Positions 44,586 to 54,134 of a stretch of 64,000 nucleotides of DNA are shown here, piece after piece; position 1 is the stretch's first letter, and every line of letters starts with the position of its first letter. Made by a program: the position numbers and the translations under genes. Source of the stretch: Chroococcidiopsis thermalis PCC 7203 (GTDB lineage: Bacteria > Cyanobacteriota > Cyanobacteriia > Cyanobacteriales > Chroococcidiopsidaceae). The stretch covers positions 62,001 through 126,000 of the forward strand of contig NC_019695.1 in assembly GCF_000317125.1 (NCBI RefSeq), written 5' to 3'. Below the pieces are notes generated by a model. The model was not told the origin of the DNA. It worked only from the letters and a program-made list of their open reading frames with translations, and ran no database searches.

Positions 44586-45434
44586 TCAACCACGATATCT
44601 AACCAAATAATGTCTACTATTTGGACTAACAACTCCAGTTGCAGTTGATACATTACGCTCCACCCAACTTACGAACGTACTAACATTGATGCTTGAAGGA
44701 ACTCGGATTGATATCTCTCGAAAGCCACTTTTTGCCCTCTCTTCTTTCACTTTAATCTTGAAAAGCTTGCTGACTTTATTGGGAAAGCCCAAATTATTGA
44801 GTCTTTCAATTTCAGAAGGTTCCAACTCAGGAATTCCCAACTTATGAGCATTTTTGACAAGCACATAATAAGATAAAATGTTATCTATAGCTTTAGTATA
44901 AGTAGCAGTGCCGCCACTCTCAGTAATTACTAAGGTTTGAGGCTGTGAAACTTTTGTTTTTTGTATAAGCGATACATCCAAAACTGTTGTTTGAATAGTT
45001 TCCTTTGTGTCTAAGTTTTGTAACTGCAAATACACCTCATTCTGTTGCTGGCTAAGTGTAAAAGTCATAAACTCAAAACTTAGTTGATGATATTTCTTAT
45101 CTATCCAATTATGGTAATGAAAGCTGGGAGCAACCGCTATCAGTCGGATTGGTAGTTGATAATTCACTTGCTGCTGAAAAGGCTTTTCATCTAACAAGCT
45201 GTGATAGTAACGGGTAAGTTGCTGAACTATGTATCGATCTTCAACATTTTTTAGTTCCAATATTACCAATCTGTTATTTTCATCTAGTGCCAAGATATCG
45301 CAGGTGTCGCCGTATACTCTGTACTGTCGTTTTAAACCAGAGAGTCCTAGCAGGCTAGTGAGTCTACTCCAAACAAAATCTTCTAGATTATTTTCACTGG
45401 CAAACTGCCATTTGTTATCTACTTTTTTCAGCAT
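44586..45434 (-). CDS. PD-(D/E)XK nuclease-like protein
   Basis: A 282-residue protein with a nuclease fold of the RecB/NucS-like (DUF91) type. The catalytic pattern is seen as YGDTCDILALDENNRLVILELKN, with Asp, Glu and Lys of D-x(n)-ExK, followed by the helix VQQLTRYYHSLLDEK. The N-terminus FASENNLEDFVWSRLTSLLG resembles NucS-like openings. The C-terminal half (ILSYYVLVKNAHKLGIPELE) is a separate region without a recognised fold. ATG 45434 is preferred to an upstream GTG. A role in repair or DNA defence is possible. No restriction or methylase gene is adjacent: the next methyltransferase looks like a small-molecule enzyme. Confidence 0.75.
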   Translation of the reverse strand: MLKKVDNKWQFASENNLEDFVWSRLTSLLGLSGLKRQYRVYGDTCDILALDENNRLVILELKNVEDRYIVQQLTRYYHSLLDEKPFQQQVNYQLPIRLIAVAPSFHYHNWIDKKYHQLSFEFMTFTLSQQQNEVYLQLQNLDTKETIQTTVLDVSLIQKTKVSQPQTLVITESGGTATYTKAIDNILSYYVLVKNAHKLGIPELEPSEIERLNNLGFPNKVSKLFKIKVKEERAKSGFREISIRVPSSINVSTFVSWVERNVSTATGVVSPNSRHYLVRYRG

Positions 45435-45565
45435 GAACTCCGAACACACTAATAAGTTGGATGATTTTTCAACCCAAGTCAGTGTGCTATATTATACAAT
45501 ATATGTAGTATAAACTCAGTAATAATAGGAGGATAGGCAGCGATCGCCTATAGCAAAACCAAATC

Positions 45566-46198
45566 TTAGCTAGGTTTAATTCCAACTAATAAAGCCAACT
45601 CTAGCCATTTCCAATAACAATCAACATCGGTAAAACCAATTTCTCGCAACCATTTGAGTTGAGTTTCTACATCTAATAATATATTTGATGGATCGTCTGG
45701 CTCATCTGCAATTCCTATTGCTTGACGAAAGCGATTGTGTAAATTTTGAGTCGGCGAGGCAACATGCTCCAAGTTGCAAAAAACTCCGCCTGGTACTAGA
45801 AAATTAAAAATTTCTTCGTAGAGAGAACGCTTGTGATCGTGCGTTAAATGATGAATCGCAAAGCTAGAAACAACAGCATCAAAATGACCCAAAGATGGTA
45901 GAGGATCGTCTAAATTGTGAGCTATTATCTCTACTGTTTCATCTTCAGCAAAACGCTGACGAACCGCTTCTAGCATCGTCGGAGAAAAATCGATCGCCAC
46001 GCTTTGAACTTGCGGACGATCTATTTTTAACAAACCCAGCAAACGACCATCCCCCGTCCCCAAATCGAGAATTCGCTCTACCGTTTTTGGCACTTGTTCT
46101 AACAAAACGCCTTCTCCCTCAGTCCGATGGGGAATTTTGTCTGCTTTCGCGAGATACCATAAAACGTGGTCAGCATTAGTCCAGAGATTTGTCTGCAT
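45566..46198 (-). CDS. Class I SAM-dependent methyltransferase
   Basis: A 210-residue methyltransferase with a Rossmann-like fold. Motif I is ILDLGTGDGRLLGLL (SAM binding), motif II the acidic VAIDFSPTMLEAV, then HNLDDPLPSLGHFDAVVSSFAIHHL and FLVPGGVFCNLEHV. The build resembles UbiE/trans-aconitate-type enzymes acting on small molecules. Its start (MQTNLWTNADHVLWYL) abuts a large STRR cluster. It is divergent from the ArsA-like gene. The substrate is unknown. Confidence 0.88.
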   Translation of the reverse strand: MQTNLWTNADHVLWYLAKADKIPHRTEGEGVLLEQVPKTVERILDLGTGDGRLLGLLKIDRPQVQSVAIDFSPTMLEAVRQRFAEDETVEIIAHNLDDPLPSLGHFDAVVSSFAIHHLTHDHKRSLYEEIFNFLVPGGVFCNLEHVASPTQNLHNRFRQAIGIADEPDDPSNILLDVETQLKWLREIGFTDVDCYWKWLELALLVGIKPS

Positions 46199-46217
46199 TG
46201 TAGGGATTGGGAATTAG

Positions 46218-46401
46218 GGACAAGGGGGACAGGGGAGACAAGGGAGACAAGGGGGACAGGGGAGACAAGGGGGACAAGGGAGACAAGGGGGACAGGGGAG
46301 ACAAGGGGGACAAGGGGGACAAGGGAGACAAGGGAGAATAATAACCAACTACCAACTACCAACTACCCATTACCCATTACCCATTACCCATTACCAACTA
46401 C
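46218..46401. repeat. STRR clusters, ACAAGGGGG and CAACTACC/CCATTAC units
   Basis: 46218-46336 holds about 13 units of a nine-base repeat alternating ACAAGGGGG, ACAGGGGAG and ACAAGGGAG. 46343-46401 adds CCAACTA (three) and CCATTAC (four) heptamers. The nine-base family also lies in frame at 63284-63330. Confidence 0.9.
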
Positions 46402-46484
46402 CATTGAACCTATTTCCCCACCGATAATTCAACAGCTGATAGATTATAAACAAATATAAACATTTCTCAGATAGGACAATATTC

Positions 46485-47672
46485 ATGCGTCTAATCCTCA
46501 TGACTGGTAAAGGAGGAGTTGGGAAAACCTCTGTGGCGGCGGCTACTGGACTGCGCTGCGCCGAACTCGGCTATCGCACGCTGGTTCTCAGCACTGACCC
46601 CGCACACTCCCTAGCAGATAGCTTTGACTTAGAATTAGGACACGAACCTCGCCTAGTGCGCCAAAATCTCTGGGGTGCAGAATTAGACGCGCTGCTGGAA
46701 TTAGAAGGAAACTGGGGTGCAGTCAAACGCTATATCACCCAAGTCTTACAAGCAAGAGGATTAGATGGAGTCCAAGCTGAAGAATTAGCTATTCTACCAG
46801 GCATGGATGAAATTTTCGGTCTGGTGCGGATGAAACGCCACTACGATGAAGGCGAATACGATGTCTTAATTATCGATTCTGCGCCTACGGGTACGGCTTT
46901 AAGGTTGCTTAGCTTACCTGAAGTCAGTGGATGGTATATGCGCCGCTTTTACAAGCCATTACAAAAAATGTCTGTAGCGCTTAGACCTTTGGTAGAGCCT
47001 TTATTTAAACCTATTGCAGGTTTTTCGCTTCCAGATAAAGAAGTGATGGATGCTCCCTATGAATTTTACGAGCAAATTGAGGCATTGGAAAAAGTTTTAA
47101 CTGACAACACGAAAACTTCCGTGCGCCTAGTCACTAATCCTGAAAAAATGGTGATTAAAGAATCTCTTCGCGCTCATGCCTATCTCAGTTTATATAATGT
47201 TTCTACAGATTTAGTCGTTGCCAACCGAATCATTCCCGAACAAGTAACCGATCCTTTCTTCCAAAAGTGGAAAGAAAATCAACAGCAATATCGTCAGGAA
47301 ATTCACGAAAACTTTCGTCCTTTACCCGTCAAGGAAGTGCCACTATATTCCGAGGAAATGTGTGGTTTAGCAGCTTTAGAAAGACTGAAAGAAACATTAT
47401 ATCAAGAAGAAGATCCTGCTCAAGTTTATTACAAAGAAACTACGCTCAAAGTCGTACAAGAGCAAAATCAGTACAGTTTAGAACTGTATTTGCCGGGGAT
47501 TCCCAAAGATAAGATTCAGTTGAGTAAAACAGGGGATGAATTGAACATCACCATCGGCAACCACCGTCGTAATTTGGTTTTACCCCAAGCTTTAGCTGCA
47601 TTACAACCATCTGGAGCCAAGATGGACGAGGATTATCTCAAAATCCGTTTTGCCGATATTGCTAAAGTTTAG
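46485..47672 (+). CDS. ArsA/Get3-family ATPase with HSP20-like C-terminal domain
   Basis: A 395-residue P-loop ATPase of the ArsA/GET3 group. The deviant Walker A is [17 protein letters not shown], switch I is [12 protein letters not shown], switch II is [15 protein letters not shown], and the A-loop Asn is in [12 protein letters not shown]. The last 85 residues ([36 protein letters not shown]) form an alpha-crystallin-like domain, the ArsA_HSP20 type seen in cyanobacteria. The central helical region is hydrophobic ([19 protein letters not shown]). No arsenic genes are near, and there is a single ATPase half, so a chaperone role for membrane or tail-anchored proteins is more likely than arsenite export. 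Confidence 0.9.
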   Translation: MRLILMTGKGGVGKTSVAAATGLRCAELGYRTLVLSTDPAHSLADSFDLELGHEPRLVRQNLWGAELDALLELEGNWGAVKRYITQVLQARGLDGVQAEELAILPGMDEIFGLVRMKRHYDEGEYDVLIIDSAPTGTALRLLSLPEVSGWYMRRFYKPLQKMSVALRPLVEPLFKPIAGFSLPDKEVMDAPYEFYEQIEALEKVLTDNTKTSVRLVTNPEKMVIKESLRAHAYLSLYNVSTDLVVANRIIPEQVTDPFFQKWKENQQQYRQEIHENFRPLPVKEVPLYSEEMCGLAALERLKETLYQEEDPAQVYYKETTLKVVQEQNQYSLELYLPGIPKDKIQLSKTGDELNITIGNHRRNLVLPQALAALQPSGAKMDEDYLKIRFADIAKV

Positions 47673-47686
47673 TACATTTCATTAAC

Positions 47687-47714
47687 GTAGGGGCGCACAT
47701 CTGTGCGCCCCTAC
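47687..47714. repeat. GGGGCGCAC palindrome between convergent genes
   Basis: GTAGGGGCGCAC-ATCT-GTGCGCCCCTAC lies between the arsA-like and dnaN stops and overlaps the dnaN stop codon by one base. It is identical to the copy at 23315-23342, also between convergent genes. Confidence 0.9.
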
Positions 47715-48859
47715 TAATTTCTGATCTGTACGGGCATAATCAAATAAGTCATCTGCAACCCACCAATGGGAGTCAAAACCACTGGAGTGACTGCCGTATT
47801 CAGGTGCATTTCAATTTCCCCTGAAGGTAATGCTTTAACTCCATCCATCAAATAAGCAATATTAAAAGCAATATCAAGATTGCCCCCACCAGAAATTTCA
47901 GCAGGCAAAAATTCTTTTCCGCTACCTACATCTTGCGCATCAACTGATAAGGCTAATTCTTGTTTGTCAGTATCAATATGAAACTTGACAATATTATTTT
48001 TCTGGTCGGCAATAATCGCAATTCGTTCTAATGCACCCAGTAATTGTTTGCGATCGATCGCAATTTGGCGCTCGAATTGACGTGGAATTAACTGACGATA
48101 GGCGGGATACTGACCTTCTAAGGTGCGACACGTCAGTCGCTGCTCCGACCATTCAAACACGATTTGACCGCGATCGCAATTTAAGGCAATTGGTTCGCTG
48201 GCTTGTAGCTTACCCAGCATCCGTTCCAGTTCTCGAAACGCTTTAGCGGGTACGGTGACTTCAAGCTGTCTAGACTCTTCGCTATCTGAAGTGTCATTGG
48301 CAGTTTGCACGACTGCCAAGCGATGACCGTCTGTTGCCGCAAATTCTAGCGTGTCTTGTTGGACGGTTAAATGCAATCCCTTCAAAATCTGCTTGCTTTC
48401 ATCCGCACTCGTCGCAAATAGCGATCCTTTCAAACCCTCCATCAAAGCCTCTGCTGGCAAATGCACGAATTCACCCTTTTCCAAAACGGGTAATTCTGGA
48501 AATTCTTCCACACCCATACCGCGAATTTGGTAGCGTCCATGCTGAGAGGCGATCGCCGCAATAAATGGGACTTCTCCTTCCTCTTCTTCCAGCGTAATTT
48601 CTCCTTCTGGAAGCCTTGCCACAATATCATTTAACAACTTAGCAGGCAAAGTCATCGCACCGCTTGATATCACTGTGGCGGCAAACGTGGTGCGGATTCC
48701 CAGTTCGAGATCGAAAGCTGTCAAGCTTACCTGCTGCGTATCTGCGTCGGCTTGCAGCAATACGTTAGCCAAAACCGGATGAGTCGGACGCGAGGGGACG
48801 GCGCGACTGACAAGAGAAAGGTTTGTACTAAGGTCGTTTTGAGTACAGACGAGTTTCAT
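47714..48859 (-). CDS. dnaN: DNA polymerase III beta subunit (sliding clamp)
   Basis: A 381-residue clamp that encircles DNA and gives the replicase its processivity. The three repeated clamp domains are visible: domain 1 from MKLVCTQNDLSTNLSLVSRAVPSRPTHPVLANVLL, domain 2 from GMGVEEFPELPVLEKGE through AATDGHRLAVV, and domain 3 from RQFERQIAIDRKQLLGALERI to the end MTYLIMPVQIRN, matching the conserved C-terminal MPMRL-type strand. Length is typical. It reads away from the DnaA-box cluster just upstream, the usual dnaN-oriC arrangement in many cyanobacteria. Confidence 0.98.
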   Translation of the reverse strand: MKLVCTQNDLSTNLSLVSRAVPSRPTHPVLANVLLQADADTQQVSLTAFDLELGIRTTFAATVISSGAMTLPAKLLNDIVARLPEGEITLEEEEGEVPFIAAIASQHGRYQIRGMGVEEFPELPVLEKGEFVHLPAEALMEGLKGSLFATSADESKQILKGLHLTVQQDTLEFAATDGHRLAVVQTANDTSDSEESRQLEVTVPAKAFRELERMLGKLQASEPIALNCDRGQIVFEWSEQRLTCRTLEGQYPAYRQLIPRQFERQIAIDRKQLLGALERIAIIADQKNNIVKFHIDTDKQELALSVDAQDVGSGKEFLPAEISGGGNLDIAFNIAYLMDGVKALPSGEIEMHLNTAVTPVVLTPIGGLQMTYLIMPVQIRN

Positions 48860-48980
48860 GGACGGCTAACAGATGGCACTGGGCTAGGACAGATTTGCTC
48901 CAGAATAGACATAGTATCACTCTTGTCAAGGTTGTTGTAAGGATGAACCAATAAACTTCTGTGCGAATAGATCCGACTTA

Positions 48981-49210
48981 AAGATATATTTTTTTTATTA
49001 GTAGTAGTAGGTGCTGTGGAAACTGTGAAAAAAAATGGCTCTTGCTGTTTCTGTGGCGATCCTAGAGATTAAAACTTGTGGAAAACTTGTGGAAAAAAGC
49101 CTTAAGTTTTCCACAGGGTATTTATACTTACTTTAAATTTTCCACGTAAAATCAATAGTTTTCCACAAATTGTCCCCGGGTTTTCCACAGAAAACCCGAA
49201 GTTTTCCACA
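48981..49210. other. Chromosomal replication origin (oriC)
   Basis: Perfect DnaA boxes TTTTCCACA or their complement at 49077-49085, 49088-49096 (both reversed), 49107-49115, 49159-49167, 49181-49189 and 49202-49210. One-mismatch boxes lie at 49015-49023, 49024-49032 and 49138-49146. An AT stretch AGATATATTTTTTTTATTA (48982-49000) is a candidate unwinding element. dnaN reads away on one side and the ilvE-like gene on the other, as expected for bidirectional forks. The gap 48860-49476 holds no convincing gene. Confidence 0.88.
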
Positions 49211-49476
49211 GGCAGAACTGAATCTTAATTTTTATTTATACTCGCTTTAAGCTTGAGTTGTAGAGAGCGTTCGCGATCGCCAACTCAATTAGCTAAAGCT
49301 CCAATAAGCCTAATTCAACTTACTGGCTGTAAACTTAGTACTTTTGATTTTACTATGCTTGATGATAATATATTGGATTTTCCAGATTCATCTGTTCTAT
49401 TGGAATTTAGTTCAAATCGTACTGGGATTAGAGCTGTAAAATCGTCTATAGTGAAATATCTCACCTCTGTTTAAGT

Positions 49477-50397
49477 TTGCCCGTGCAAAGCTTCCTACCG
49501 ATCGCCTACTTTCAAAATCAGTTTGTTCCGTTTGGCGAGGCTAAGATCTCCATTGCTACCCATGCCTTACACTACGGAACGGGAGCCTTAGGTGGTTTAC
49601 GCGGAATTCCCCACCCACAGGATTCCCAGCAAATTTTGCTGTTTCGGCTCGATCGCCATTGCCAGAGATTGAGTAACAGCGCAAGATTTCTCCACTACGA
49701 TTTACCAGCAGACAAAATTCAAAGCGTCATTGTTGAATTTGTCAAACGCAATCAGCCCACAGCATCTTTCTACATTCGTCCTTTTGTTTACACCTCTGGC
49801 TTAGGAATCGCACCGCGATTGCATTCGATCGAAAAGGATCTTTTTGTTTACGGATTAGAGTTGCAAGACTATTTATCTGCTGAAGGTGTTAGCTGTCGTA
49901 TCAGCTCTTGGTATCGACAAGAAGATCGCAGTATGCCACTACGGGGTAAAATAAGTGCTGCTTACATCACTTCTGCTTTAGCAAAAACAGAAGCAGCTGA
50001 ATCGGGTTTTGATGAGGCAATTTTATTGAATTCTCAAGGCAAAGTGAGCGAAGCTTCGGGAATGAATATATTCATTGTCAGAAACGAAAGACTGATTACT
50101 CCAGGTTTCGACCAAGATATTTTAGAAGGAATTACTAGAGATAGTGTTATTAAAATCGCCAGTGACTTAGGAATTGAAACAATAGAAAGACCAGTTGATC
50201 GAACCGAACTTTTAATTGCCGATGAAGTGTTCTTATGCGGTACAGCAGCTAAAATTGTTCCAGTAAAAACATTAGAAAATTATCAATTATCGCGGCAAAA
50301 TACAGTTACACGAAAGCTGCAAGAAAAACTGATTGCTATTACCGAAGGTAGAGAACCAAAATATCAAGATTGGGTATATTCGATCGCAATTAGTTAA
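49477..50397 (+). CDS. ilvE: Branched-chain amino acid aminotransferase
   Basis: A 306-residue PLP-dependent class IV aminotransferase that makes or degrades Val, Leu and Ile by exchange with glutamate. Signs: the opening FVPFGEAKISIATHALHYGTG, LFRLDRHCQRLSNSARFLHY, the PLP-binding Lys in RGKISAAYITSALAK, and the phosphate-binding SEASGMNIFIV and ITRDSVIKIASDLGI. The end EVFLCGTAAKIVPVKTLENY is typical IlvE. The start is a TTG at 49477 or a GTG at 49483; no ATG is available. It is 18 bases before the CruP-like gene on the same strand. The IlvE call is good; a D-amino-acid or ADC lyase relative is less likely. Confidence 0.88.
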   Translation: MPVQSFLPIAYFQNQFVPFGEAKISIATHALHYGTGALGGLRGIPHPQDSQQILLFRLDRHCQRLSNSARFLHYDLPADKIQSVIVEFVKRNQPTASFYIRPFVYTSGLGIAPRLHSIEKDLFVYGLELQDYLSAEGVSCRISSWYRQEDRSMPLRGKISAAYITSALAKTEAAESGFDEAILLNSQGKVSEASGMNIFIVRNERLITPGFDQDILEGITRDSVIKIASDLGIETIERPVDRTELLIADEVFLCGTAAKIVPVKTLENYQLSRQNTVTRKLQEKLIAITEGREPKYQDWVYSIAIS

Positions 50398-50415
50398 ATA
50401 AAGAGTAGTAAGATC

Positions 50416-52062
50416 GTGAGTTTAACAGAAGATATTCTGACTCAACTACCAGGCGATGTTTTGAGTGGCTTGCGACAAGCCGATCGCTTGCTCGCGTCGA
50501 TGAGAACGGATACGACAGCCGTACCGACAGTCGTGACTCAAAGCGAAACTCTTTTGGAAACCGTTGACTGGGATGTCGTGATTTGCGGTGGTACGCTAGG
50601 AATTTTAATTGGTAGCGCTTTGGTACAGCGGGGATGGCGAGTCGCCTTGCTCGAACGCGGAATTTTACGAGGTAGACAGCAAGAGTGGAATATTTCTCGC
50701 CAAGAATTGGCAGTTTTTTTGCGGTTGAATTTATTAACTGAAGCGGAATTAGAGCAAGCGATCGCTACTGAGTATAACCCCGCCCGCGTTAGCTTTCATA
50801 ATAGTGGCGAAAATTGGGGCGGCGAAATCTGGGTTAAAGACGTACTCAATCTGGGTGTAGATCCAATTTATTTGCTAGAAACCTTAAAGCAAAAATTTCT
50901 AGCAGCAGGTGGGGTGTTATTAGAAAATACTCCCTTTGTGAGCGCGATCGTTCATCCTAATGGCGTGCTTGTGGAAACGGGAGCAGGGAGCGCTTCGGTG
51001 CAGGGAGCAGGAGAGAAGAAAGCTGAGGAGCAATTACCAATTACCAATTACCAATTACCAATTACCAACAACCAATTACCAATTACAACTCGCCTCCTCA
51101 TCGATGCAATGGGGCATTTGTCTCCGATGACACAACAAGCACGTCAGGGACAAAAACCCGATAGTATTTGTTTGGTTGTTGGTAGTTGCGCTCAAGGGTT
51201 TTCTCAGAACCAAACTGGCGATTTGATTGCCACTTTCACGCCGATTCAAAATCGCTGTCAGTATTTCTGGGAGGCTTTTCCTGCTAGAGATGGTAGAACG
51301 ACGTATTTATTTACCTACATGGATGCTAGTCCAGACCATTTGGGTTTAGAAGCGTTATTTGAAGAGTATTTGCGATTGCTACCACAGTATCAGGCTGTAG
51401 ATTTAGATAAGCTACATTTTCAACGAGCTTTATTTGGTTTTTTTCCTGCCTATCACCAAAGTCCTTTACGCACTCCTTGGAATCGGATTTTACCAGTAGG
51501 AGATAGTAGTGGCAATCAATCACCGCTAAGCTTTGGGGGTTTTGGAGCAATGGTACGCCATTTAGAACGCCTAACGCTTGGCATTCATGCAGCACTTTCT
51601 AGCGAGCAGTTATCTGCATCGTCACTGTCGTTACTAGCCCCCTATCAACCAAATCTCAGCGTTACGTGGTTGTTTCAAAAAGCAATGCGGGCAGATGTTG
51701 GGGGAAATATACCACCCGATCGCATTAATCGGTTGCTAGCAGTTGTATTTCTCACCATGCAACAGTTGGGCGATCGCGTTCTCAGACCGTTTCTCCAAGA
51801 CGTAGTACAGTTTTTGCCCCTGACACAAACTTTGTTCAAAACTGCGATCGCTCATCCTTTGTTAATCGCCCAAATTATCCCTCACGTTGGCTTAGGGGCT
51901 TTAATAGATTGGACGATCCATTACACTAACCTTGGAATCTATTCAGTCTTATCTAAATTCAGTCCCATTATCCAACCTTGGCTAAAAAACCTACCCACAC
52001 CACAACAGTACCAATACCACCGCTGGATTGACGCTTGGCGCTACGGATCTGGCGAAGATTAG
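50416..52062 (+). CDS. cruP: FAD-dependent CruA/CruP-type (lycopene cyclase-like) protein
   Basis: A 548-residue flavoprotein of the CruA/CruP group. CruP limits carotenoid-linked oxidative stress in cyanobacteria and plants; CruA cyclises lycopene. The Rossmann start is DVVICGGTLGILIGSALVQ followed by VALLERG (about residues 55-85), the second FAD segment is RLLIDAMGHLSP, and the late motif is PVGDSSGNQSPLSFGGFGAM, as in these families. The C-terminal part is hydrophobic and helical. Residues about 189-224 (GAGSASVQGAGEKK and QLPITNYQLPITNNQLP) are translated repeat DNA inserted in frame. The start is a GTG. CruP is favoured over CruA by overall form, without certainty. Confidence 0.78.
   Translation: MSLTEDILTQLPGDVLSGLRQADRLLASMRTDTTAVPTVVTQSETLLETVDWDVVICGGTLGILIGSALVQRGWRVALLERGILRGRQQEWNISRQELAVFLRLNLLTEAELEQAIATEYNPARVSFHNSGENWGGEIWVKDVLNLGVDPIYLLETLKQKFLAAGGVLLENTPFVSAIVHPNGVLVETGAGSASVQGAGEKKAEEQLPITNYQLPITNNQLPITTRLLIDAMGHLSPMTQQARQGQKPDSICLVVGSCAQGFSQNQTGDLIATFTPIQNRCQYFWEAFPARDGRTTYLFTYMDASPDHLGLEALFEEYLRLLPQYQAVDLDKLHFQRALFGFFPAYHQSPLRTPWNRILPVGDSSGNQSPLSFGGFGAMVRHLERLTLGIHAALSSEQLSASSLSLLAPYQPNLSVTWLFQKAMRADVGGNIPPDRINRLLAVVFLTMQQLGDRVLRPFLQDVVQFLPLTQTLFKTAIAHPLLIAQIIPHVGLGALIDWTIHYTNLGIYSVLSKFSPIIQPWLKNLPTPQQYQYHRWIDAWRYGSGED
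50979..51087. repeat. STRRs read in frame in the CruP-like gene
   Basis: GGGAGCAGGGAGC units (50980-51012) are followed by CAATTAC heptamers, about eight copies (51031-51086). They are the same units found between genes at 16381-16423 and elsewhere. The frame stays open and flavin motifs lie on both sides. Confidence 0.85.
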
Positions 52063-52126
52063 CGTGTTGTCGATTGTTAATAGTTAATCGGATCGATCGC
52101 CAATATTAACAATTAACCATTAGCCA

Positions 52127-53365
52127 TTAACCATTAACATAATCAGGCATCTGCCACAGACGCAAAACTGGTTCGATCGCTTCTCCAATGCGATCGGCAA
52201 CGTAGCGTACAGTTTGTGCTTCTTTGTTAGTGAAGTGGCGCGGGTGCAGGCTACCAATGTGAAATACACCAACAACTCGATTGCTAGCAAATAGAGGAAC
52301 GCCTAGCATAGAATGCAGTCCCTTTTGTCGCAGTACGGGACTGTAGACTTCTATTGTCGATAGATCGTCAACAATTGTTAACTCCGGTTGAGCTGCAATT
52401 TTACCCGCGAACCCCTGTCCGACTGGAATTCTGACTCCAGTTTCGATTTCTTCTTCCAAACCCAAAGTTGCATGAACTGCTAGCTGTTCTCCGTTTTCTG
52501 TTTGTAATAAGACTGCGACAGTATCGACTTCTAGGATGTGGCGAATGCATTCCAAGGTTGCTTGGAGTAAATTTTCTAGCGGTCTATGGGCAAGTTCGTT
52601 TTTGCTCGCAGCGCGATCGCGGGATGGATTTGTTGAAACGCGATCGCCTTGAGCGACCGGGTTGTATTCGTGTTGGTGAGTCACTTTTTCTTGAACTTGC
52701 AGTCGGTTAGCAATTGCTTTAGCTGGTACGCCCACGGCAACCGAGTAAGGGGGGAGATCTTTGGTTACAACCGCGCCAGCACCGATGACGCTACCCTTGC
52801 CGATTGTGACCCCATCTAAAACTTTCACGCCATAACCCAACCAGCAATCGTCGCCAATTTCAATTCCCTTTTTCGTCACTCCTTGATCGCGAATCCTCTG
52901 TAAGGGGTCTGCAAAAATATGATTGTTAGCCACTATGCCACTGTGAGCAGCAATCATGCAGTCCTTGCCAATTCTGACATTCCCTGGACCAGCGATACAG
53001 GAGTAGGGACCGACGAACGTGCCATCACCAATTTCAATCGTGCAGTTATCTCCCGCACAAGTAATATCAGCACCTCGATCTATAGCAACGCGATCGCCTA
53101 GCAAAATTTGACAATTATCATTCCAAGCGTTCAGCTTGACGTTGCCAAATAAATAAACCTCGTCGCCAAGCTCGATCTTTTCAGCACTGAGAAACTCTAC
53201 TCCCTCTTGGATAAAAACTTTTTTACCCATGTGCCGCAAGATCAGAGGGTAGAATTTTCGGCGTGCAGCCGTACCCATAGCGAGCTTAGGCAAGGAGCCT
53301 ACTGTAGTGGTAATTATTAGCTCTCTTAAGCGTATCAACTTCCTTCGGGAACTTTGTTGATTCAT
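52127..53365 (-). CDS. Hexapeptide-repeat acyltransferase fused to a GAF domain
   Basis: A 412-residue two-part protein. Residues about 40-215 form a left-handed beta-helix acyltransferase: hexapeptide turns such as [45 protein letters not shown], the His-bearing [10 protein letters not shown], and [20 protein letters not shown] ending in [13 protein letters not shown]. Residues about 260-405 form a GAF domain ([51 protein letters not shown]). Such acyltransferases act on sugars of capsule or lipopolysaccharide; the GAF could let a small ligand or redox state control it. Domain calls are secure; the pairing is unusual. Confidence 0.87.
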   Translation of the reverse strand: MNQQSSRRKLIRLRELIITTTVGSLPKLAMGTAARRKFYPLILRHMGKKVFIQEGVEFLSAEKIELGDEVYLFGNVKLNAWNDNCQILLGDRVAIDRGADITCAGDNCTIEIGDGTFVGPYSCIAGPGNVRIGKDCMIAAHSGIVANNHIFADPLQRIRDQGVTKKGIEIGDDCWLGYGVKVLDGVTIGKGSVIGAGAVVTKDLPPYSVAVGVPAKAIANRLQVQEKVTHQHEYNPVAQGDRVSTNPSRDRAASKNELAHRPLENLLQATLECIRHILEVDTVAVLLQTENGEQLAVHATLGLEEEIETGVRIPVGQGFAGKIAAQPELTIVDDLSTIEVYSPVLRQKGLHSMLGVPLFASNRVVGVFHIGSLHPRHFTNKEAQTVRYVADRIGEAIEPVLRLWQMPDYVNG

Positions 53366-54134
53366 CGAGAAACTCCAAATCGACCTAGATTTTAGAAATA
53401 AAATGTTAAATACATTGATATCGGTTAGTTAATTTATGGTATAATTAACAACCTTATGCTTTTTGCTTTACTTTTACTTTGGATTCCTGAAAAACCCGAC
53501 TTTCTCTAGTCGAACTATTAAGGTTCTATATATTAGCTAATTTGTCTATTGATTTTATATTGGTAACAATTATACATATTACTGTTATTCTATATTTTTT
53601 TATTTTAGCAAGACTTTTAAAAGCTGCTAAACTGCTTGCTCCTGATTCCTCTTACCTTTTTAGATACTGGCGATCGCGGCAACTGAGCGAGAGTCAGATA
53701 TGTATCAAGCTAACTATGACTTTAGGAATACATTAATACTTACAACTGCGTCTTTTCTAATTCGCGATTAGGGTATTAATACTTATTATTTCTTAATATT
53801 AGGTTTACCGTTCTTATTTTACATATAACTTGAGAAAAACAACATTCACGAATGAGTGCAGCCATAGCTTAGATAATAATACTTATAGAATAATCTCTAT
53901 AAATTTGTTAAACACTATTCCTTCAGAAAGGTTTCTATGAAATAAATATCTGATGTTTGAAAGAAGAAATGAAAGTAATAGCGTGAAAGACAATAGAGAG
54001 TGTCAAAACTATTTTTAATCATCGCAAGTTATTTTGGTTGCCGAGCACCGATTGCTGATACCTGAGAAGGGCGAATTTCGAGCGAAGATGTATTGCTCAG
54101 GCTGTCAATCTATTCGCCAAACCCACCCCTACGG
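53366..54134. other. AT-rich intergenic region
   Basis: About 770 bases. An open frame of 64 codons (53542-53736, hydrophobic start) lacks a ribosome-binding site and is not called. A diverged GGGCGAATT/ACCCACCCC palindrome (54068-54132) and CTCCCGGCTCCCTGCTC repeats (54140 onward) lie near the epimerase end. No RNA gene is seen. Confidence 0.5.

Noticed and set aside
46218-46401. Dense direct repeats resembling a CRISPR array
   Set aside because: The units are 7-9 bases and abut without unique spacers, so these are STRRs. No cas gene is nearby.
46485-47672. Arsenite-resistance ATPase
   Set aside because: It has a single ATPase half, an HSP20-like tail and no arsB, arsC or arsR neighbours, so a chaperone-type ATPase is the better reading.
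49253-49474. 73-codon open frame between oriC and the ilvE-like gene
   Set aside because: It begins at a TTG without a ribosome-binding site, has no recognisable features and lies in origin-flanking DNA. Chance is more likely.
53542-53736. 64-codon frame with a hydrophobic start
   Set aside because: No ribosome-binding site, a TTG start, very AT-rich composition and no neighbours to support it. Hydrophobic translations are expected from such DNA.
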